A stretch of 59,389 bases of DNA from JBLNBN01 sp050260015 (lineage in GTDB: Bacteria > Bacteroidota > Ignavibacteria > Kapaibacteriales > UBA2268): assembly GCA_050260015.1 (NCBI GenBank), contig JBLNBN010000058.1, positions 1 to 59,389 of the forward strand, in the 5' to 3' direction. Made by a program: the position numbers and the translations under genes. This document shows positions 35,298-44,318 of this stretch, one piece after another. The stretch's first letter is position 1. Each line of letters starts with the position of its first letter. The notes under the pieces are model-generated. The model had not been told where the DNA came from. It was given only the letters and a program-made list of their open reading frames with translations, and did not search any database.

Positions 35298-35715
35298 TTT
35301 CTAGCAAGTCGTAACGTGTTACAAATTTTGTTTTGATGGGTAATTTGAAGGAAGCGAGCCTTAAAGCTTCCTTTGCCGCTTCTTTGCTGACCCCGTCAAC
35401 TTCGAAAAGAATCCTACCCGGCTTTACGACCGCCACCCAGCCCTCGGGGCTGCCTTTACCGGAGCCCATGCGGGTCTCGGCGGGTTTCTTGGTGTAAGGC
35501 TTGTCCGGGAATATCCTGATCCAAATCTGACCGTCGCGCTTCAAGTAACGGTTAATCGCGATACGAGCCGCTTCTATCTGGCGATTAGTTATCCAGTGCG
35601 GTTCTAAAGCTTTTAACGCATAGGACCCGAAGGAGACCATCGAGCCGCGGTAGGCTTTACCCGTCATCCTGCCGCGCATCGTCTTGCGAAACTTTATTCT
35701 TTTTGGTGAAAGCAT
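35278..35715 (-). CDS. rplP: Large ribosomal subunit protein uL16
   Basis: This protein of 145 residues lies near the peptidyl transferase centre and the A-site tRNA. It contains PKRIKFRKTMRGRMTGKAYR, the signature RMGSGKGSPEGWVAVVKPGR and ends in an acidic ENETEEN tail. It overlaps rpmC. Confidence 0.98.
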   Translation of the reverse strand: MLSPKRIKFRKTMRGRMTGKAYRGSMVSFGSYALKALEPHWITNRQIEAARIAINRYLKRDGQIWIRIFPDKPYTKKPAETRMGSGKGSPEGWVAVVKPGRILFEVDGVSKEAAKEALRLASFKLPIKTKFVTRYDLLENETEEN

Positions 35716-35737
35716 TTCTATTTATCCGTTTAATTTT

Positions 35738-36376
35738 CTATTGGTTTTGTTTACCGATTATTTCGCCCTTGCAGATCCAGACCTTAACCCCGATGGAGCC
35801 GTAGATAGTCTGCGCGGTCGCCGTTCCGTAATCGATATCTGCGCGAAGAGTATGAAGCGGGATGCGTCCCTCTTTATACTGTTCCGTGCGAGCCATTTCG
35901 GCGCCGCCTAAACGACCTGCGCACATTATTCTAATTCCTAGGCCGCCCATGCGCATAGTCGAGCTGATCGATTGCTTCATTGCGCGGCGGAAAGAGATCC
36001 TGCCTTCCAATTGTTGAGCTATGTTCTCGGCGACTAATAACGCGTCAAGTTCCGGTCGCTTTATTTCGCTTATAAGGATCTTTACTTCCTTTCCCGTTAC
36101 TTTCTTGAGCTCTTCCTCAAGTTGAGTGATGTCCTTGCCGCTTCTGCCGATGATAACGCCGGGACGCGACGTGTTTATCGTTATCCGAAGCTGCTTTGCA
36201 GTGCGCTCGACGAGGATTCTCGAGATGCCCGCTTTCTTTTTTCGATTGCGGATATAGTTGCGCACTTTAATGTCTTCGCTGATTTTCTCTGCGATGTTTT
36301 TCTCATCGAACCAATTGGCGTCCCAGCTTCTGATGATTCCTAACCGAAGTCCGATAGGATTTGTTTTCTGTCCCAA
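35738..36376 (-). CDS. rpsC: Small ribosomal subunit protein uS3 (TTG start)
   Basis: This protein of 212 residues helps form the mRNA entry channel. The start is a TTG giving the family-standard (M)GQKTNPIGLRLGIIRSWD, with AAGGAG 7 bases upstream. A longer frame would run into rplV and adds nothing conserved. The KH domain contains RPGVIIGRSGKDITQLEEEL. The C-terminal domain shows GRLGGAEMARTEQYKEGRIP and LHTLRADIDYGTATAQTIYG. Confidence 0.97.
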   Translation of the reverse strand: MGQKTNPIGLRLGIIRSWDANWFDEKNIAEKISEDIKVRNYIRNRKKKAGISRILVERTAKQLRITINTSRPGVIIGRSGKDITQLEEELKKVTGKEVKILISEIKRPELDALLVAENIAQQLEGRISFRRAMKQSISSTMRMGGLGIRIMCAGRLGGAEMARTEQYKEGRIPLHTLRADIDYGTATAQTIYGSIGVKVWICKGEIIGKQNQ

Positions 36377-36383
36377 AAATATT

Positions 36384-36389
36384 CTCCTT
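36384..36389 (-). promoter_or_regulatory. Ribosome binding site fixing the rpsC TTG start
   Basis: AAGGAG on the minus strand lies 7 bases before TTG at 36374-36376. This places the S3 start at the residue expected from the family. Confidence 0.8.
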
Positions 36390-36743
36390 TTAGTTCTCTT
36401 TCGTTGCCACAACAATTGTTAAATGATTCGAGCGCTTGCGAATGCGAAAGGCTCTTCCCATCGGAGCCGGCATGATTCTCTTCATCGAAGGACCTTCGTT
36501 GACGAAGACTTCTTTTACGAAGAATTCGCTTTCATTTACTCTTTCTTCGGCGTCTTTCAGCTTATTGGAAAGATTCGATATAGCCGAGCGGAGTACTCTT
36601 TCGGCGTCGCGCGCAGCCATTTTGTTAGAGAATCTCAATATGCTGAGCGCCTCGGAAGCCTTTTTTCCGCGGATCATATCTATTGTGATTCGCATTTTAA
36701 GCGGCGAGCTTCTTATATATTTTTTTAGAGCTTGTGCTTGCAT
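36390..36743 (-). CDS. rplV: Large ribosomal subunit protein uL22
   Basis: This protein of 117 residues has a loop that lines the exit tunnel. Diagnostic parts are KYIRSSPLKMRITIDMIRGK, and the hairpin/C-term GPSMKRIMPAPMGRAFRIRK followed by SNHLTIVVATKEN. Confidence 0.98.
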   Translation of the reverse strand: MQAQALKKYIRSSPLKMRITIDMIRGKKASEALSILRFSNKMAARDAERVLRSAISNLSNKLKDAEERVNESEFFVKEVFVNEGPSMKRIMPAPMGRAFRIRKRSNHLTIVVATKEN

Positions 36744-36757
36744 CTTTTCCTCTGGCC

Positions 36758-37039
36758 TTATTTCTTTTTAGCGTCTTTACGGTGGCCTGCATGCCCGCGG
36801 TAAGTGCGGGTCGGGGAGAATTCCCCAAGCTTGTGGCCGACCATGTTTTCAGTTACGTAAACCGGTATAAAATTCTTTCCGTTATGAACCGCGATCGTAT
36901 GGCCTACGAAGTCCGGAGTTATGGTGGACGCGCGGGACCATGTCTTAACTACTGCTTTCTTTTTGCTTTCGTTAAGAGCTTCGACTTTACGAAGCAGTTT
37001 ATAATGGATAAAAATACCTTTTTTAAGTGATCGAGACAT
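36758..37039 (-). CDS. rpsS: Small ribosomal subunit protein uS19
   Basis: This protein has 93 residues. It begins MSRSLKKGIFIHYKLLRKVE and carries the signature VYVTENMVGHKLGEFSPTRT. It pairs with S13 in the 30S head. Confidence 0.98.
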   Translation of the reverse strand: MSRSLKKGIFIHYKLLRKVEALNESKKKAVVKTWSRASTITPDFVGHTIAVHNGKNFIPVYVTENMVGHKLGEFSPTRTYRGHAGHRKDAKKK

Positions 37040-37054
37040 ATTATTTTATCCTTG

Positions 37055-37894
37055 CTATTTCGATTTCCTGGAACGAACGATATATTTACTCGAGAGCTTG
37101 CGTTTTTTGCGCGTCTTGAGTCCCTTGGCGATTTGACCCCAAGGTGAACGCGGGTGCAAACGACCGCCGCCGGATTTGGAGGTGCCTTCGCCGCCGCCCA
37201 TCGGGTGATCGATCGGGTTCATCGCCATACCGCGCGTTTGCGGACGGATGCCGAACCAACGCAAACGGCCTGCTTTACCCCAAAGTATGTTTTCCTGCTC
37301 CCCGTTGCTAACGATGCCGAGCGTAGCCAGGCAATTGTTCGGTATCATACGGATTTCGCCGGAGGGCATCTTGAGCTGAGCAAACTTCTCGTCGTTTGCG
37401 ACGAGCTGTATCGAGCATCCAGCCGAGCGGGCTATCTGGCCGCCTTTGCCGGGTTTCAGTTCTACGTTGTGCACGAAGAGCCCGACGGGGATGTTCTTCA
37501 GCGGAAGCGTGTTGCCGTCTTTGTATTCTGCTGTCGCGCTCGTAACGATTACGTCGCCGACTTTGAGTTTATCCGGAGCGAGGATGTATTTTTTCTCTCC
37601 GTCCTGATAGGAGACAAGCGCGATGCGGGCGGTACGGTTCGGATCGTACTCTATAGTTTCGACCGTAGCCGGCATATCGAATTTATTGCGTTTAAAGTCG
37701 ATAATCCTGTATTTTCTCTTGTGTCCGCCGCCGCGATGTCTCGATGTAATTCTGCCGGTATTATTGCGTCCGCCGGATTTTTTCAGCGAAACGACCAATT
37801 TCTTATACGGCTTGTCCGTAGTAACGTCATCGAAGTTGCTGACGGAGTAGAAGCGCGTGCCCGGCGTGATTGGTTTAAGTTGTCTTATTGCCAT
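37055..37894 (-). CDS. rplB: Large ribosomal subunit protein uL2
   Basis: This protein of 279 residues is needed for subunit association and peptidyl transfer. It contains GRNNTGRITSRHRGGGHKRK and the active-region signature RGMAMNPIDHPMGGGEG, with the conserved His. The long plus-strand frame across it is an artefact of codon bias. Confidence 0.98.
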   Translation of the reverse strand: MAIRQLKPITPGTRFYSVSNFDDVTTDKPYKKLVVSLKKSGGRNNTGRITSRHRGGGHKRKYRIIDFKRNKFDMPATVETIEYDPNRTARIALVSYQDGEKKYILAPDKLKVGDVIVTSATAEYKDGNTLPLKNIPVGLFVHNVELKPGKGGQIARSAGCSIQLVANDEKFAQLKMPSGEIRMIPNNCLATLGIVSNGEQENILWGKAGRLRWFGIRPQTRGMAMNPIDHPMGGGEGTSKSGGGRLHPRSPWGQIAKGLKTRKKRKLSSKYIVRSRKSK

Positions 37895-37923
37895 TTCTCA
37901 AATTTTCCGATTATTCTTCAAAT

Positions 37924-38223
37924 CTATTCGCCGGACGCGCCGGTAACCAGTTCAATGGATTGTCCCGCTTTAAGCGTTACGTATGCTTTTTTGCGAAGCG
38001 GAGTCGAACCGCGCATCATGCCGCGGCGAGTCATTCGCATTTTATTTTTGCCTTTAATTCTGGCCGTGCGGATTGACTTAACGTCTACTTCGAACATTTC
38101 TTCGACCGCTTTCCGAATCTCAATCTTGTTGGCCTTCGGTTCTACTTCAAAGACGTATTGGTTTTGAGTCGTCAGTCGCATTGCCTTTTCTGTTATAATA
38201 GGCTTTCTTAGTACCTGAATCAT
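37924..38223 (-). CDS. rplW: Large ribosomal subunit protein uL23
   Basis: This tunnel-exit protein has 99 residues and binds trigger factor. It contains VLRKPIITEKAMRLTTQNQY, YVFEVEPKANKIEIRKAVEE and MFEVDVKSIRTARIKGKNK. Confidence 0.97.
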   Translation of the reverse strand: MIQVLRKPIITEKAMRLTTQNQYVFEVEPKANKIEIRKAVEEMFEVDVKSIRTARIKGKNKMRMTRRGMMRGSTPLRKKAYVTLKAGQSIELVTGASGE

Positions 38224-38238
38224 TTTCTGTCCGATATT

Positions 38239-38865
38239 TTAATTACTTAATACGTCGACTAATTTATCCACGGCGCCTTTTGTTAAAAGCAACTTTTTAC
38301 TTTTTAGTATATCGTAAGTCGAGATTTGATCGACCGGGTAGATTTCGACATTCGGGATATTGCGCGCCGATAGATAAACCATATCGTTTTTCTCCGGCAC
38401 GACTATTAGGATTTTTCTGCCGTCGAGTTTTAAATTCGTAAGGATTTGCGCCATATCTTTAGTCTTGATCGTCGTAAGGAGGAAGTCCTCGACTATCGTC
38501 AGATTCTTTTCCTGGAGACGGAGCGAAAGCGCGCTTTTTTTCGCCAAGCGATTGATCTTTCTCGGCAGTTTTAAATTATATCTGTGGGGATGCGGTCCGT
38601 GCACCGTGCCGCCGCCGACCCATACGGGCGAGCGGGAGGAACCGGAGCGAGCCGTGCCGCGCCCTTTTTGCTTCCAGGGCTTTTTGCCGCCGCCGGAAAC
38701 TTCGCCGCGGCCTTTCGTCTTATGCGTGCCTTGGCGTTGATGCGCAAGGTAAACGACGACCGAGAGGTGCATGGCGTGCTCGTTCGGCGCGCAGCCGAAT
38801 ACTTCGTCGCTAAGCTCTATTTGATTTAATACCGATCCGTCTTGTTTATGTATATCTACCAGCAT
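38239..38865 (-). CDS. rplD: Large ribosomal subunit protein uL4
   Basis: This protein of 208 residues has a loop reaching the tunnel: RQGTHKTKGRGEVSGGGKKP, then KGRGTARSGSSRSPVWVGGG and GPHPHRYNLKLPRKINR. In enterobacteria L4 controls its operon; no equivalent leader was identified here. Confidence 0.98.
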   Translation of the reverse strand: MLVDIHKQDGSVLNQIELSDEVFGCAPNEHAMHLSVVVYLAHQRQGTHKTKGRGEVSGGGKKPWKQKGRGTARSGSSRSPVWVGGGTVHGPHPHRYNLKLPRKINRLAKKSALSLRLQEKNLTIVEDFLLTTIKTKDMAQILTNLKLDGRKILIVVPEKNDMVYLSARNIPNVEIYPVDQISTYDILKSKKLLLTKGAVDKLVDVLSN

Positions 38866-38873
38866 TTTCCTGC

Positions 38874-39497
38874 CTATTGCATTATAATTTCTAAAATCGA
38901 GTTTGTAGCTCCCGGCACGCTGCCTCTGAGCAGTATCAAGTTTTGCTCGGGAATAACTTCGACGACTTCCATGTTGCGAACCGTGGCGCGCTTGCCGCCC
39001 ATTCTGCCCGCCATGCGCAAGCCTTTAAAGACGCGCGACGGATAGGAGGATGAACCGACCGAACCCGGATGGCGTTGGCGATCGCTCTGGCCGTGCGTTT
39101 GCATGCCGACGCCGCCGAAGTGGTGACGCTTTACTACGCCCTGGAAGCCATGGCCTTTGCTAGTTCCGCTGACGCGGACTTTGTCGCCTATTTCAAACGC
39201 TTCGACGCGTATTTCGTCGCCTACGTTGTAGGGGTTCGCCATGTCCCTGAATTCTTTTAAATGTCTGCGCGCGTCTACGCCCGCTTTCTCGAATTGTCCC
39301 TTCATGGGGCGGTTTACTTTCCGTTCGGGAACTTCGCCGAATCCGATCTGCACCGCCGAGTATCCGTCCCTTTCGGGCGTTCTAACTAATACCACCGGGC
39401 AGGGACCGGCTTCAATTACCGTGCATGGGATCGCTTCGCCGTCTTCGCGAAAGATGCTCGTCATGCCTAGTTTCTTGCCGATTATTGCTTTTTGCAT
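38874..39497 (-). CDS. rplC: Large ribosomal subunit protein uL3
   Basis: This protein of 207 residues reaches toward the peptidyl transferase centre. Typical segments are IIGKKLGMTSIFREDGEAIP, SGTSKGHGFQGVVKRHHFGG and the GQSDRQRHPGSVGSSSYPSR finger. Confidence 0.98.
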   Translation of the reverse strand: MQKAIIGKKLGMTSIFREDGEAIPCTVIEAGPCPVVLVRTPERDGYSAVQIGFGEVPERKVNRPMKGQFEKAGVDARRHLKEFRDMANPYNVGDEIRVEAFEIGDKVRVSGTSKGHGFQGVVKRHHFGGVGMQTHGQSDRQRHPGSVGSSSYPSRVFKGLRMAGRMGGKRATVRNMEVVEVIPEQNLILLRGSVPGATNSILEIIMQ

Positions 39498-39507
39498 CTT
39501 TTCTCCT

Positions 39508-39816
39508 TTACACCTTTACTTCCACATCCACGCCGGCAGGGATCTCTAAGCGCATGAGCGCGTCAATCGTCTTTTGAGTCGAGCTGAATATGTCGATCAA
39601 ACGCTTGTGAATCCTTGTCTCGAATTGTTCGCGGGACTTCTTGTCCACGTGAGGCGAGCGGTTTACCGTGTAAACCGAGCGACGAGTGGGCAGCGGTATC
39701 GGTCCCGATACGACTGCGCCCGTTTGCTTGACCGTCCGGACGATGCGTTCCGATGATTTATCTATCAATATATGATCGTATGATTTTAATTTAATTCTTA
39801 TTCTTTGTGTTGCCAC
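39508..39816 (-). CDS. rpsJ: Small ribosomal subunit protein uS10
   Basis: This protein of 102 residues contains RIKLKSYDHILIDKSSERIV and the signature GPIPLPTRRSVYTVNRSPHV. It also works as NusE in antitermination. It is the first gene after the tuf-rpsJ terminator-like hairpin. Confidence 0.98.
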   Translation of the reverse strand: MATQRIRIKLKSYDHILIDKSSERIVRTVKQTGAVVSGPIPLPTRRSVYTVNRSPHVDKKSREQFETRIHKRLIDIFSSTQKTIDALMRLEIPAGVDVEVKV

Positions 39817-39848
39817 GGGATTTTTTCCTCAGCTTAAAAAACTGTAAA

Positions 39849-39884
39849 GGGGCTTTTTCTTTACTTTTGTAAGTCAAAAGCCCC
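39849..39884 (-). terminator. Terminator or attenuator hairpin between tuf and rpsJ
   Basis: GGGGCTTTT (39849-39857) pairs with AAAAGCCCC (39876-39884) around an 18-base loop. On the minus strand only TTTACAG follows the stem, so termination may be partial. This would let tuf be expressed above the ribosomal genes downstream. Confidence 0.6.
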
Positions 39885-39898
39885 GTTTTAGTTCAGAA

Positions 39899-41104
39899 TT
39901 ATTCAATGATTTTCGTTACGATGCCCGCGCCGACCGTACGACCGCCTTCGCGAATTGCGAAGCGAAGTCCTTCTTCCATTGCGACCGGAGTGATAAGCTC
40001 GATCTCAAGGTTGTCAAGGTTGTCGCCAGGCATAACCATTTCCACGCCGCTAGGTAAGTTTAGCGTGCCAGTTACGTCCGTCGTGCGGAAGTAGAACTGA
40101 GGACGGTAGCCGTTGAAGAACGGAGTATGACGGCCGCCTTCTTCTTTCTTAAGTACGAGTACTTGAGCGTTGAATTTGTGGTGAGGTTTGATCGAATTCA
40201 TCTTCGCGATAACCATACCGCGTTCGATTTCGTTCTTGTCCACGCCGCGAAGCAGAAGACCTACGTTATCGCCTGCGCGACCTTCGTCGAGCAATTTACG
40301 GAACATTTCGATGCCCGTGCAGGTGGTCTTTTTGTGCAAGCCGAAGCCTACGATTTCTACTTCTTCGTTTACTTTTACTATGCCGCGCTCGATCCTGCCC
40401 GTCGCTACCGTGCCGCGACCGGTGATCGAGAATACGTCCTCGACCGGCATAAGGAACGGCTTATCAGTGTCGCGGATCGGGGTCGGGATGTAGTCGTCTA
40501 CCGCGTCCATAAGCTCGTAGATGCAAGCCAATCTCGGATCGTCGGCCGGGGCGTCGCCGGAGCCGGCGTCGAGCGCATGGAGTGCGGAACCGCGAATTAT
40601 CGGGATTTCGTCGCCCGGGAATTCGTAGCTTGTGAGAAGCTCGCGAAGCTCCATCTCGACGAGTTCGAGAAGTTCGGGATCTGCGATGTCAACTTTATTA
40701 AGGAATACTACCATACGCGGAACGCCTACCTGGCGAGCCAAAAGGATGTGCTCGCGGGTTTGGGGCATAGGGCCGTCGGTAGCGGCGCAAACGAGGATAG
40801 CGCCGTCCATCTGCGCTGCGCCCGTGATCATGTTCTTGATATAATCTGCGTGACCGGGGCAGTCTACGTGCGCGTAGTGACGTTTTTCGGTTTGGTATTC
40901 AACGTGAGCGGTAGCGATCGTTATACCACGTGCCTTTTCTTCAGGCGCGTTATCGATCGAGTCGAAGCTTCTTATTTCTCCGCCCAATTTTTTCGCAAGC
41001 GCCATGGTGATAGCCGCTGTCAAAGTGGTTTTACCGTGATCAACGTGGCCGATGGTGCCTACGTTCACGTGGGGTTTTGAACGATCAAATTTTTCTTTAG
41101 CCAT
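39899..41104 (-). CDS. tuf: Elongation factor Tu
   Basis: This GTPase of 401 residues delivers aminoacyl-tRNA. G-motifs are GHVDHGKTT, DCPGHADYIKNMITGAAQMD and NKVDIADPELL. Domains 2 and 3 follow, with GRGTVATGRIERGIVKVNEE and GGRHTPFFNGYRPQFYFRTT. Its place between fusA and rpsJ is the str-operon arrangement; many Bacteroidetes have moved tuf next to secE-nusG. Confidence 0.98.
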   Translation of the reverse strand: MAKEKFDRSKPHVNVGTIGHVDHGKTTLTAAITMALAKKLGGEIRSFDSIDNAPEEKARGITIATAHVEYQTEKRHYAHVDCPGHADYIKNMITGAAQMDGAILVCAATDGPMPQTREHILLARQVGVPRMVVFLNKVDIADPELLELVEMELRELLTSYEFPGDEIPIIRGSALHALDAGSGDAPADDPRLACIYELMDAVDDYIPTPIRDTDKPFLMPVEDVFSITGRGTVATGRIERGIVKVNEEVEIVGFGLHKKTTCTGIEMFRKLLDEGRAGDNVGLLLRGVDKNEIERGMVIAKMNSIKPHHKFNAQVLVLKKEEGGRHTPFFNGYRPQFYFRTTDVTGTLNLPSGVEMVMPGDNLDNLEIELITPVAMEEGLRFAIREGGRTVGAGIVTKIIE

Positions 41105-41152
41105 ACTAGTAGCTCCTTAGTTTTGTATTAGTTGGAATACGTATTATTTTAA

Positions 41153-43210
41153 TTAGTATCTATTTAAATTTTGCTGAGCGGGCTCGTAGTGCGAAAACGT
41201 CATCGTGTACGATGCCCTGCCTTGCGTAATCGATCTCAATTTTGTAACGTAGCCGAACATCTGCGAAAGCGGCGCCTGCGCGGCGACCGTCTGGAGCGAG
41301 CCCTTTTGGGCTATGCCTTCGACGCGACCGCGGCGGCTGTTCAAGTCGGATATTACTTCGCCTATATATTCTTCAGGAGAAATTATTTCCAGCTTAAAGA
41401 CCGGCTCAAGCAGCAATGGATTCGCCAATCGGGACGCTTCCTTCACAGCCATGGAGCCTGCGATTTTGTAAGCCGTCTCGGTCGAGCTTTCCTCGTCGTA
41501 GCGCGCGGCGATTATCGCGACGCGCGTGTCTATCATCTGGTAGCCGTGCGGTCCGACCGCGAGAGCCTCCCGAACGCCTAATTCGAGAGCTTTAGCGAGA
41601 GGCGCGGGAAGCGCGTCCTTCGCTAATCGGTTCTCGACCGTTATCCCTGTGCTCTGCCCGGCGGGCGCGATTTCTATAGTCGCGTTGCCGAACTGGCTCT
41701 TTCCGCCCATTTGCTTCTCGAAGGTCGACTCGTGAACGAGCGTCTCCCCGACTGTTTCGCGATAAGCTACTTGCGGCTTTCCGACCCTTACGGGGGCCTT
41801 AAATTCGCGCAGCAGCCTGTCGACGATGATTTCCAAATGAAGCTCTCCGACTCCGGAGATGATTATCTGACCGCTTTCCTCGTCGTTTCTGTACCGGAAA
41901 GTCGGGTCTTCGTCGGCGAGTTTTTCAAGAGATTTAATAAGCTTGTCCTGGTCGGCTAGCGTTTTCGCTTCGACCGCCTGTTGGATAACGGGTTCGGCGA
42001 AGCTTATCTTTTCGTAAATTATCGGTCGCTTAGGATCGCAGAGCGTATCGCCGGTGCGCGTAAAGCGCAGGCTAGGCACGGCGATTATATCGCCGGCGAA
42101 AGCTTCCTGCACTTCCTCGCGTCGGGAAGCGTAAATCTTAAGCAATTTCAAAATTTTCTCTTTTTTCTCTTCGGCGGCGTTTTCAACGGAATCGCCAATA
42201 TGGACGGAGCCTGAATAAACTCTCAGGAAGGTAAGCCGTCCGACAAACGGATCGCTAAGTATCTTAAAGGCGAGCGCGGAAAATGACTCTTCATCGCTCG
42301 TCTTGCGGCTTATCTCGCCTTCGACGTCTCTCGGGTCGTAGCCAACGGTCTCGCCAAGATCTATCGGCGAGGGCAGGTAGTCGATTACTCCGTCAATCAG
42401 AGGCTGCACACCAGTATTCTTCAGCGAACTACCGCAGTATACTGGTATGGCTTGGAGCTTAAGCGTCGCTTTCCGCAATGCAGCTTTAATTTCTTCACGG
42501 GTCAAATCTTCTCCGCCGAGATACTTTTCAAGAAGAGTATCGTTTTGTTCGGCGGTAAATTCCGTTAGGCGCGACCTTTCCTCTCGGGCCTGGGCCAAAT
42601 ATTCTTCCGGGATGTCCTCGACTATAACGTCAAGTCCGTTCGAGTCTTGATTGAAATAAAGAGCCTTCATTTCAATAAGGTCGATTACTCCGCGGAAGGC
42701 GTCTTCGGCGCCCATCGGGATTTGCACTGGAATTGGATTGGCTTCGAGCTTAACCCGAATTGATTCGACGGCTTTTAGGAAGTCCGCCCCAACCCTATCC
42801 ATTTTGTTTACGAAAGCAATGCGGGGAACCCGATATTCGTCGGCCTGGCGCCATACGGTTTCGCTTTGCGGCTGAACGCCGGCGACTCCGTCGAAGATAG
42901 CTACCGCGCCGTCCAAGGCTCTCAGCGAGCGTTGCACTTCGGCGGTAAAGTCCACGTGTCCGGGCGTGTCGATTATATTAATCTGGTAGCCCTTCCAAAG
43001 GCATGTCGTGGCCGCGCTTGTTATCGTTATCCCTCGTTCTTTTTCCTGGTCCATGTAGTCCATGAACGCGGTGCCTTCGTCTACTGCGCCTATGCGATGC
43101 AGATAGCCCGAATAAAAGAGGATTCGTTCGGTTGTCGTAGTCTTGCCGGCGTCAATGTGAGCAATGACGCCTATATTCCTTAGCTTTTCAATATTTACCG
43201 AACGCGACAT
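41153..43210 (-). CDS. fusA: Elongation factor G
   Basis: This translocation GTPase has 685 residues. P-loop AHIDAGKTTTTERILFYSG, GITITSAATTCLWK (switch I) and DTPGHVDFTAEVQRSLRALD are intact, as is NKMDRVGAD. Domains III-V continue to IISPEEYIGEVISDLNSRRG and the C-terminal FGYVTKLRSITQGRASYTM. It is slightly shorter than the common ~700 residues but complete. Position and motifs fit the housekeeping copy. Confidence 0.98.
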   Translation of the reverse strand: MSRSVNIEKLRNIGVIAHIDAGKTTTTERILFYSGYLHRIGAVDEGTAFMDYMDQEKERGITITSAATTCLWKGYQINIIDTPGHVDFTAEVQRSLRALDGAVAIFDGVAGVQPQSETVWRQADEYRVPRIAFVNKMDRVGADFLKAVESIRVKLEANPIPVQIPMGAEDAFRGVIDLIEMKALYFNQDSNGLDVIVEDIPEEYLAQAREERSRLTEFTAEQNDTLLEKYLGGEDLTREEIKAALRKATLKLQAIPVYCGSSLKNTGVQPLIDGVIDYLPSPIDLGETVGYDPRDVEGEISRKTSDEESFSALAFKILSDPFVGRLTFLRVYSGSVHIGDSVENAAEEKKEKILKLLKIYASRREEVQEAFAGDIIAVPSLRFTRTGDTLCDPKRPIIYEKISFAEPVIQQAVEAKTLADQDKLIKSLEKLADEDPTFRYRNDEESGQIIISGVGELHLEIIVDRLLREFKAPVRVGKPQVAYRETVGETLVHESTFEKQMGGKSQFGNATIEIAPAGQSTGITVENRLAKDALPAPLAKALELGVREALAVGPHGYQMIDTRVAIIAARYDEESSTETAYKIAGSMAVKEASRLANPLLLEPVFKLEIISPEEYIGEVISDLNSRRGRVEGIAQKGSLQTVAAQAPLSQMFGYVTKLRSITQGRASYTMTFSHYEPAQQNLNRY

Positions 43211-43265
43211 ATTTTGAGATCGATTTAATTGACAAAGAACAAAAATTCTTTATGTAAAATTTCAA

Positions 43266-43733
43266 TTACCATTTGAAATGGGCGAACGCTTTATTTGCTT
43301 CGGCCATTCTATGGACGTCGTCGCGCTTCTTAACGGAGTTTCCTTCGCCTTTGCTGGCGGCCATAAGTTCGTTAGCGAGCTTGACTGCCATGCTTTTATC
43401 GCGGCGCTGATGCGAGTACATCTTAAGCCAACGGATAGCGAGAGCTATTCTGCGCTCTTCGCGGACTTCTACCGGCACCTGGTAAGTTGCGCCGCCGACC
43501 CTGCGGGAACGCACTTCGAGCACGGGCGCGACGTTGGAAAGCGCCTTCTTAAACACTTCCAGGGGAGCTTGCTTCGCGCGGTCTTCGATTATGTCGAACG
43601 CGTCGTACATTATCCTGCGAGCGGTGTTCTTTTTGCCGTCTAACATTATGTTGTTGATAAAACGCGATACGATTATGTCGTTATACTTTGCGTCGGGTAT
43701 CAACTTTCTCTTATCTGCTCTTCTTTTTCTCAT
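43266..43733 (-). CDS. rpsG: Small ribosomal subunit protein uS7
   Basis: This 30S-head assembly initiator has 155 residues. It contains IVSRFINNIMLDGKKNTARR, VRSRRVGGATYQVPVEVREE and ends VHRMAEANKAFAHFKW. It follows rpsL. Confidence 0.98.
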   Translation of the reverse strand: MRKRRADKRKLIPDAKYNDIIVSRFINNIMLDGKKNTARRIMYDAFDIIEDRAKQAPLEVFKKALSNVAPVLEVRSRRVGGATYQVPVEVREERRIALAIRWLKMYSHQRRDKSMAVKLANELMAASKGEGNSVKKRDDVHRMAEANKAFAHFKW

Positions 43734-43765
43734 GTTCTTCGGTTTTTAATTAGTCGCTTTTAAAA

Positions 43766-44164
43766 TTATTTTTTCTTGCCTGCCGGAGCTGCGGCTTTCT
43801 TTTTCTTGCTGCCGTATTTGCTTCTGCCTTGTCTGCGTCCGTCGACTCCCTGGGAATCCGCCGTTCCGCGGATGATATGGTAGCGTACGCCCGGCAAGTC
43901 TTTCACTCTGCCGCCGCGTACGAATACGATGGAGTGCTCCTGAAGGTTGTGGCCCTCGCCCGGGATATATGCAGTTACTTCGAATCCCGAAGTTAATCTC
44001 ACGCGCGCTACTTTGCGCAATGCCGAATTCGGCTTCTTGGGCGTAGTCGTGTACACTCTCGTGCAGACTCCGCGCCTCTGAGGGCACGAGTCCAGAGCGG
44101 GCGACTTGCTCTTCACCGTTATCTTCTTTCTGCCTTTTCTGACTAATTGGCTAATTGTCGGCAC
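43766..44164 (-). CDS. rpsL: Small ribosomal subunit protein uS12
   Basis: This decoding-centre protein has 132 residues. The region TTPKKPNSALRKVARVRLTS keeps the Lys at which streptomycin-resistance changes usually occur, and DLPGVRYHIIRG is normal, so no resistance change is seen there. The tail is Lys/Ala-rich. It is the first gene of the long translation transcript: rpoC does not lie upstream, and a good promoter does. Confidence 0.98.
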   Translation of the reverse strand: MPTISQLVRKGRKKITVKSKSPALDSCPQRRGVCTRVYTTTPKKPNSALRKVARVRLTSGFEVTAYIPGEGHNLQEHSIVFVRGGRVKDLPGVRYHIIRGTADSQGVDGRRQGRSKYGSKKKKAAAPAGKKK

Positions 44165-44218
44165 TCTTTAGTCTCCAATTTTTATAATTATTTTATCTTT
44201 GTTTACTTATAGAGCTGA

Positions 44219-44250
44219 CAAAATTAAGGAAAAATACTTTTCCTTCCAAA
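44219..44250 (-). promoter_or_regulatory. Probable main promoter of the rpsL-rplQ cluster
   Basis: On the minus strand TTTG (44250-44247) is followed after 20 bases by TAATTTTG (44226-44219). This is close to the Bacteroidota housekeeping promoter, TTTG with a ~19-21 base spacer and TAnnTTTG. It would start RNA about 48 bases before rpsL. Confidence 0.65.
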
Positions 44251-44289
44251 TATTTTTCAACAACTTGTCTTTATTTCTAAAATATTTTT

Positions 44290-44298
44290 TATCTTGCG
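44290..44298 (+). promoter_or_regulatory. Candidate NUDIX gene promoter -7 box
   Basis: TATCTTGCG lies 21 bases before the NUDIX ATG. A second exact TAnnTTTG match, TATCTTTG, occurs at 44194-44201 on the same strand. Confidence 0.35.
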
Positions 44299-44318
44299 TT
44301 TTTGTTGAAGGAGATTTT

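Noticed and set aside
36377..36415. Longer uS3 starting 13 codons earlier
   Set aside because: The extra residues are not conserved, and AAGGAG lies precisely before the TTG that gives the standard GQKTNPIG start.
37154..38167. 337-codon plus-strand frame opposite rplB and rplW
   Set aside because: It is antisense to two certain ribosomal genes and has no signal, domain or ribosome binding site.
40127..41080. 317-codon plus-strand frame opposite tuf
   Set aside because: It mirrors EF-Tu codons; tuf is certain.
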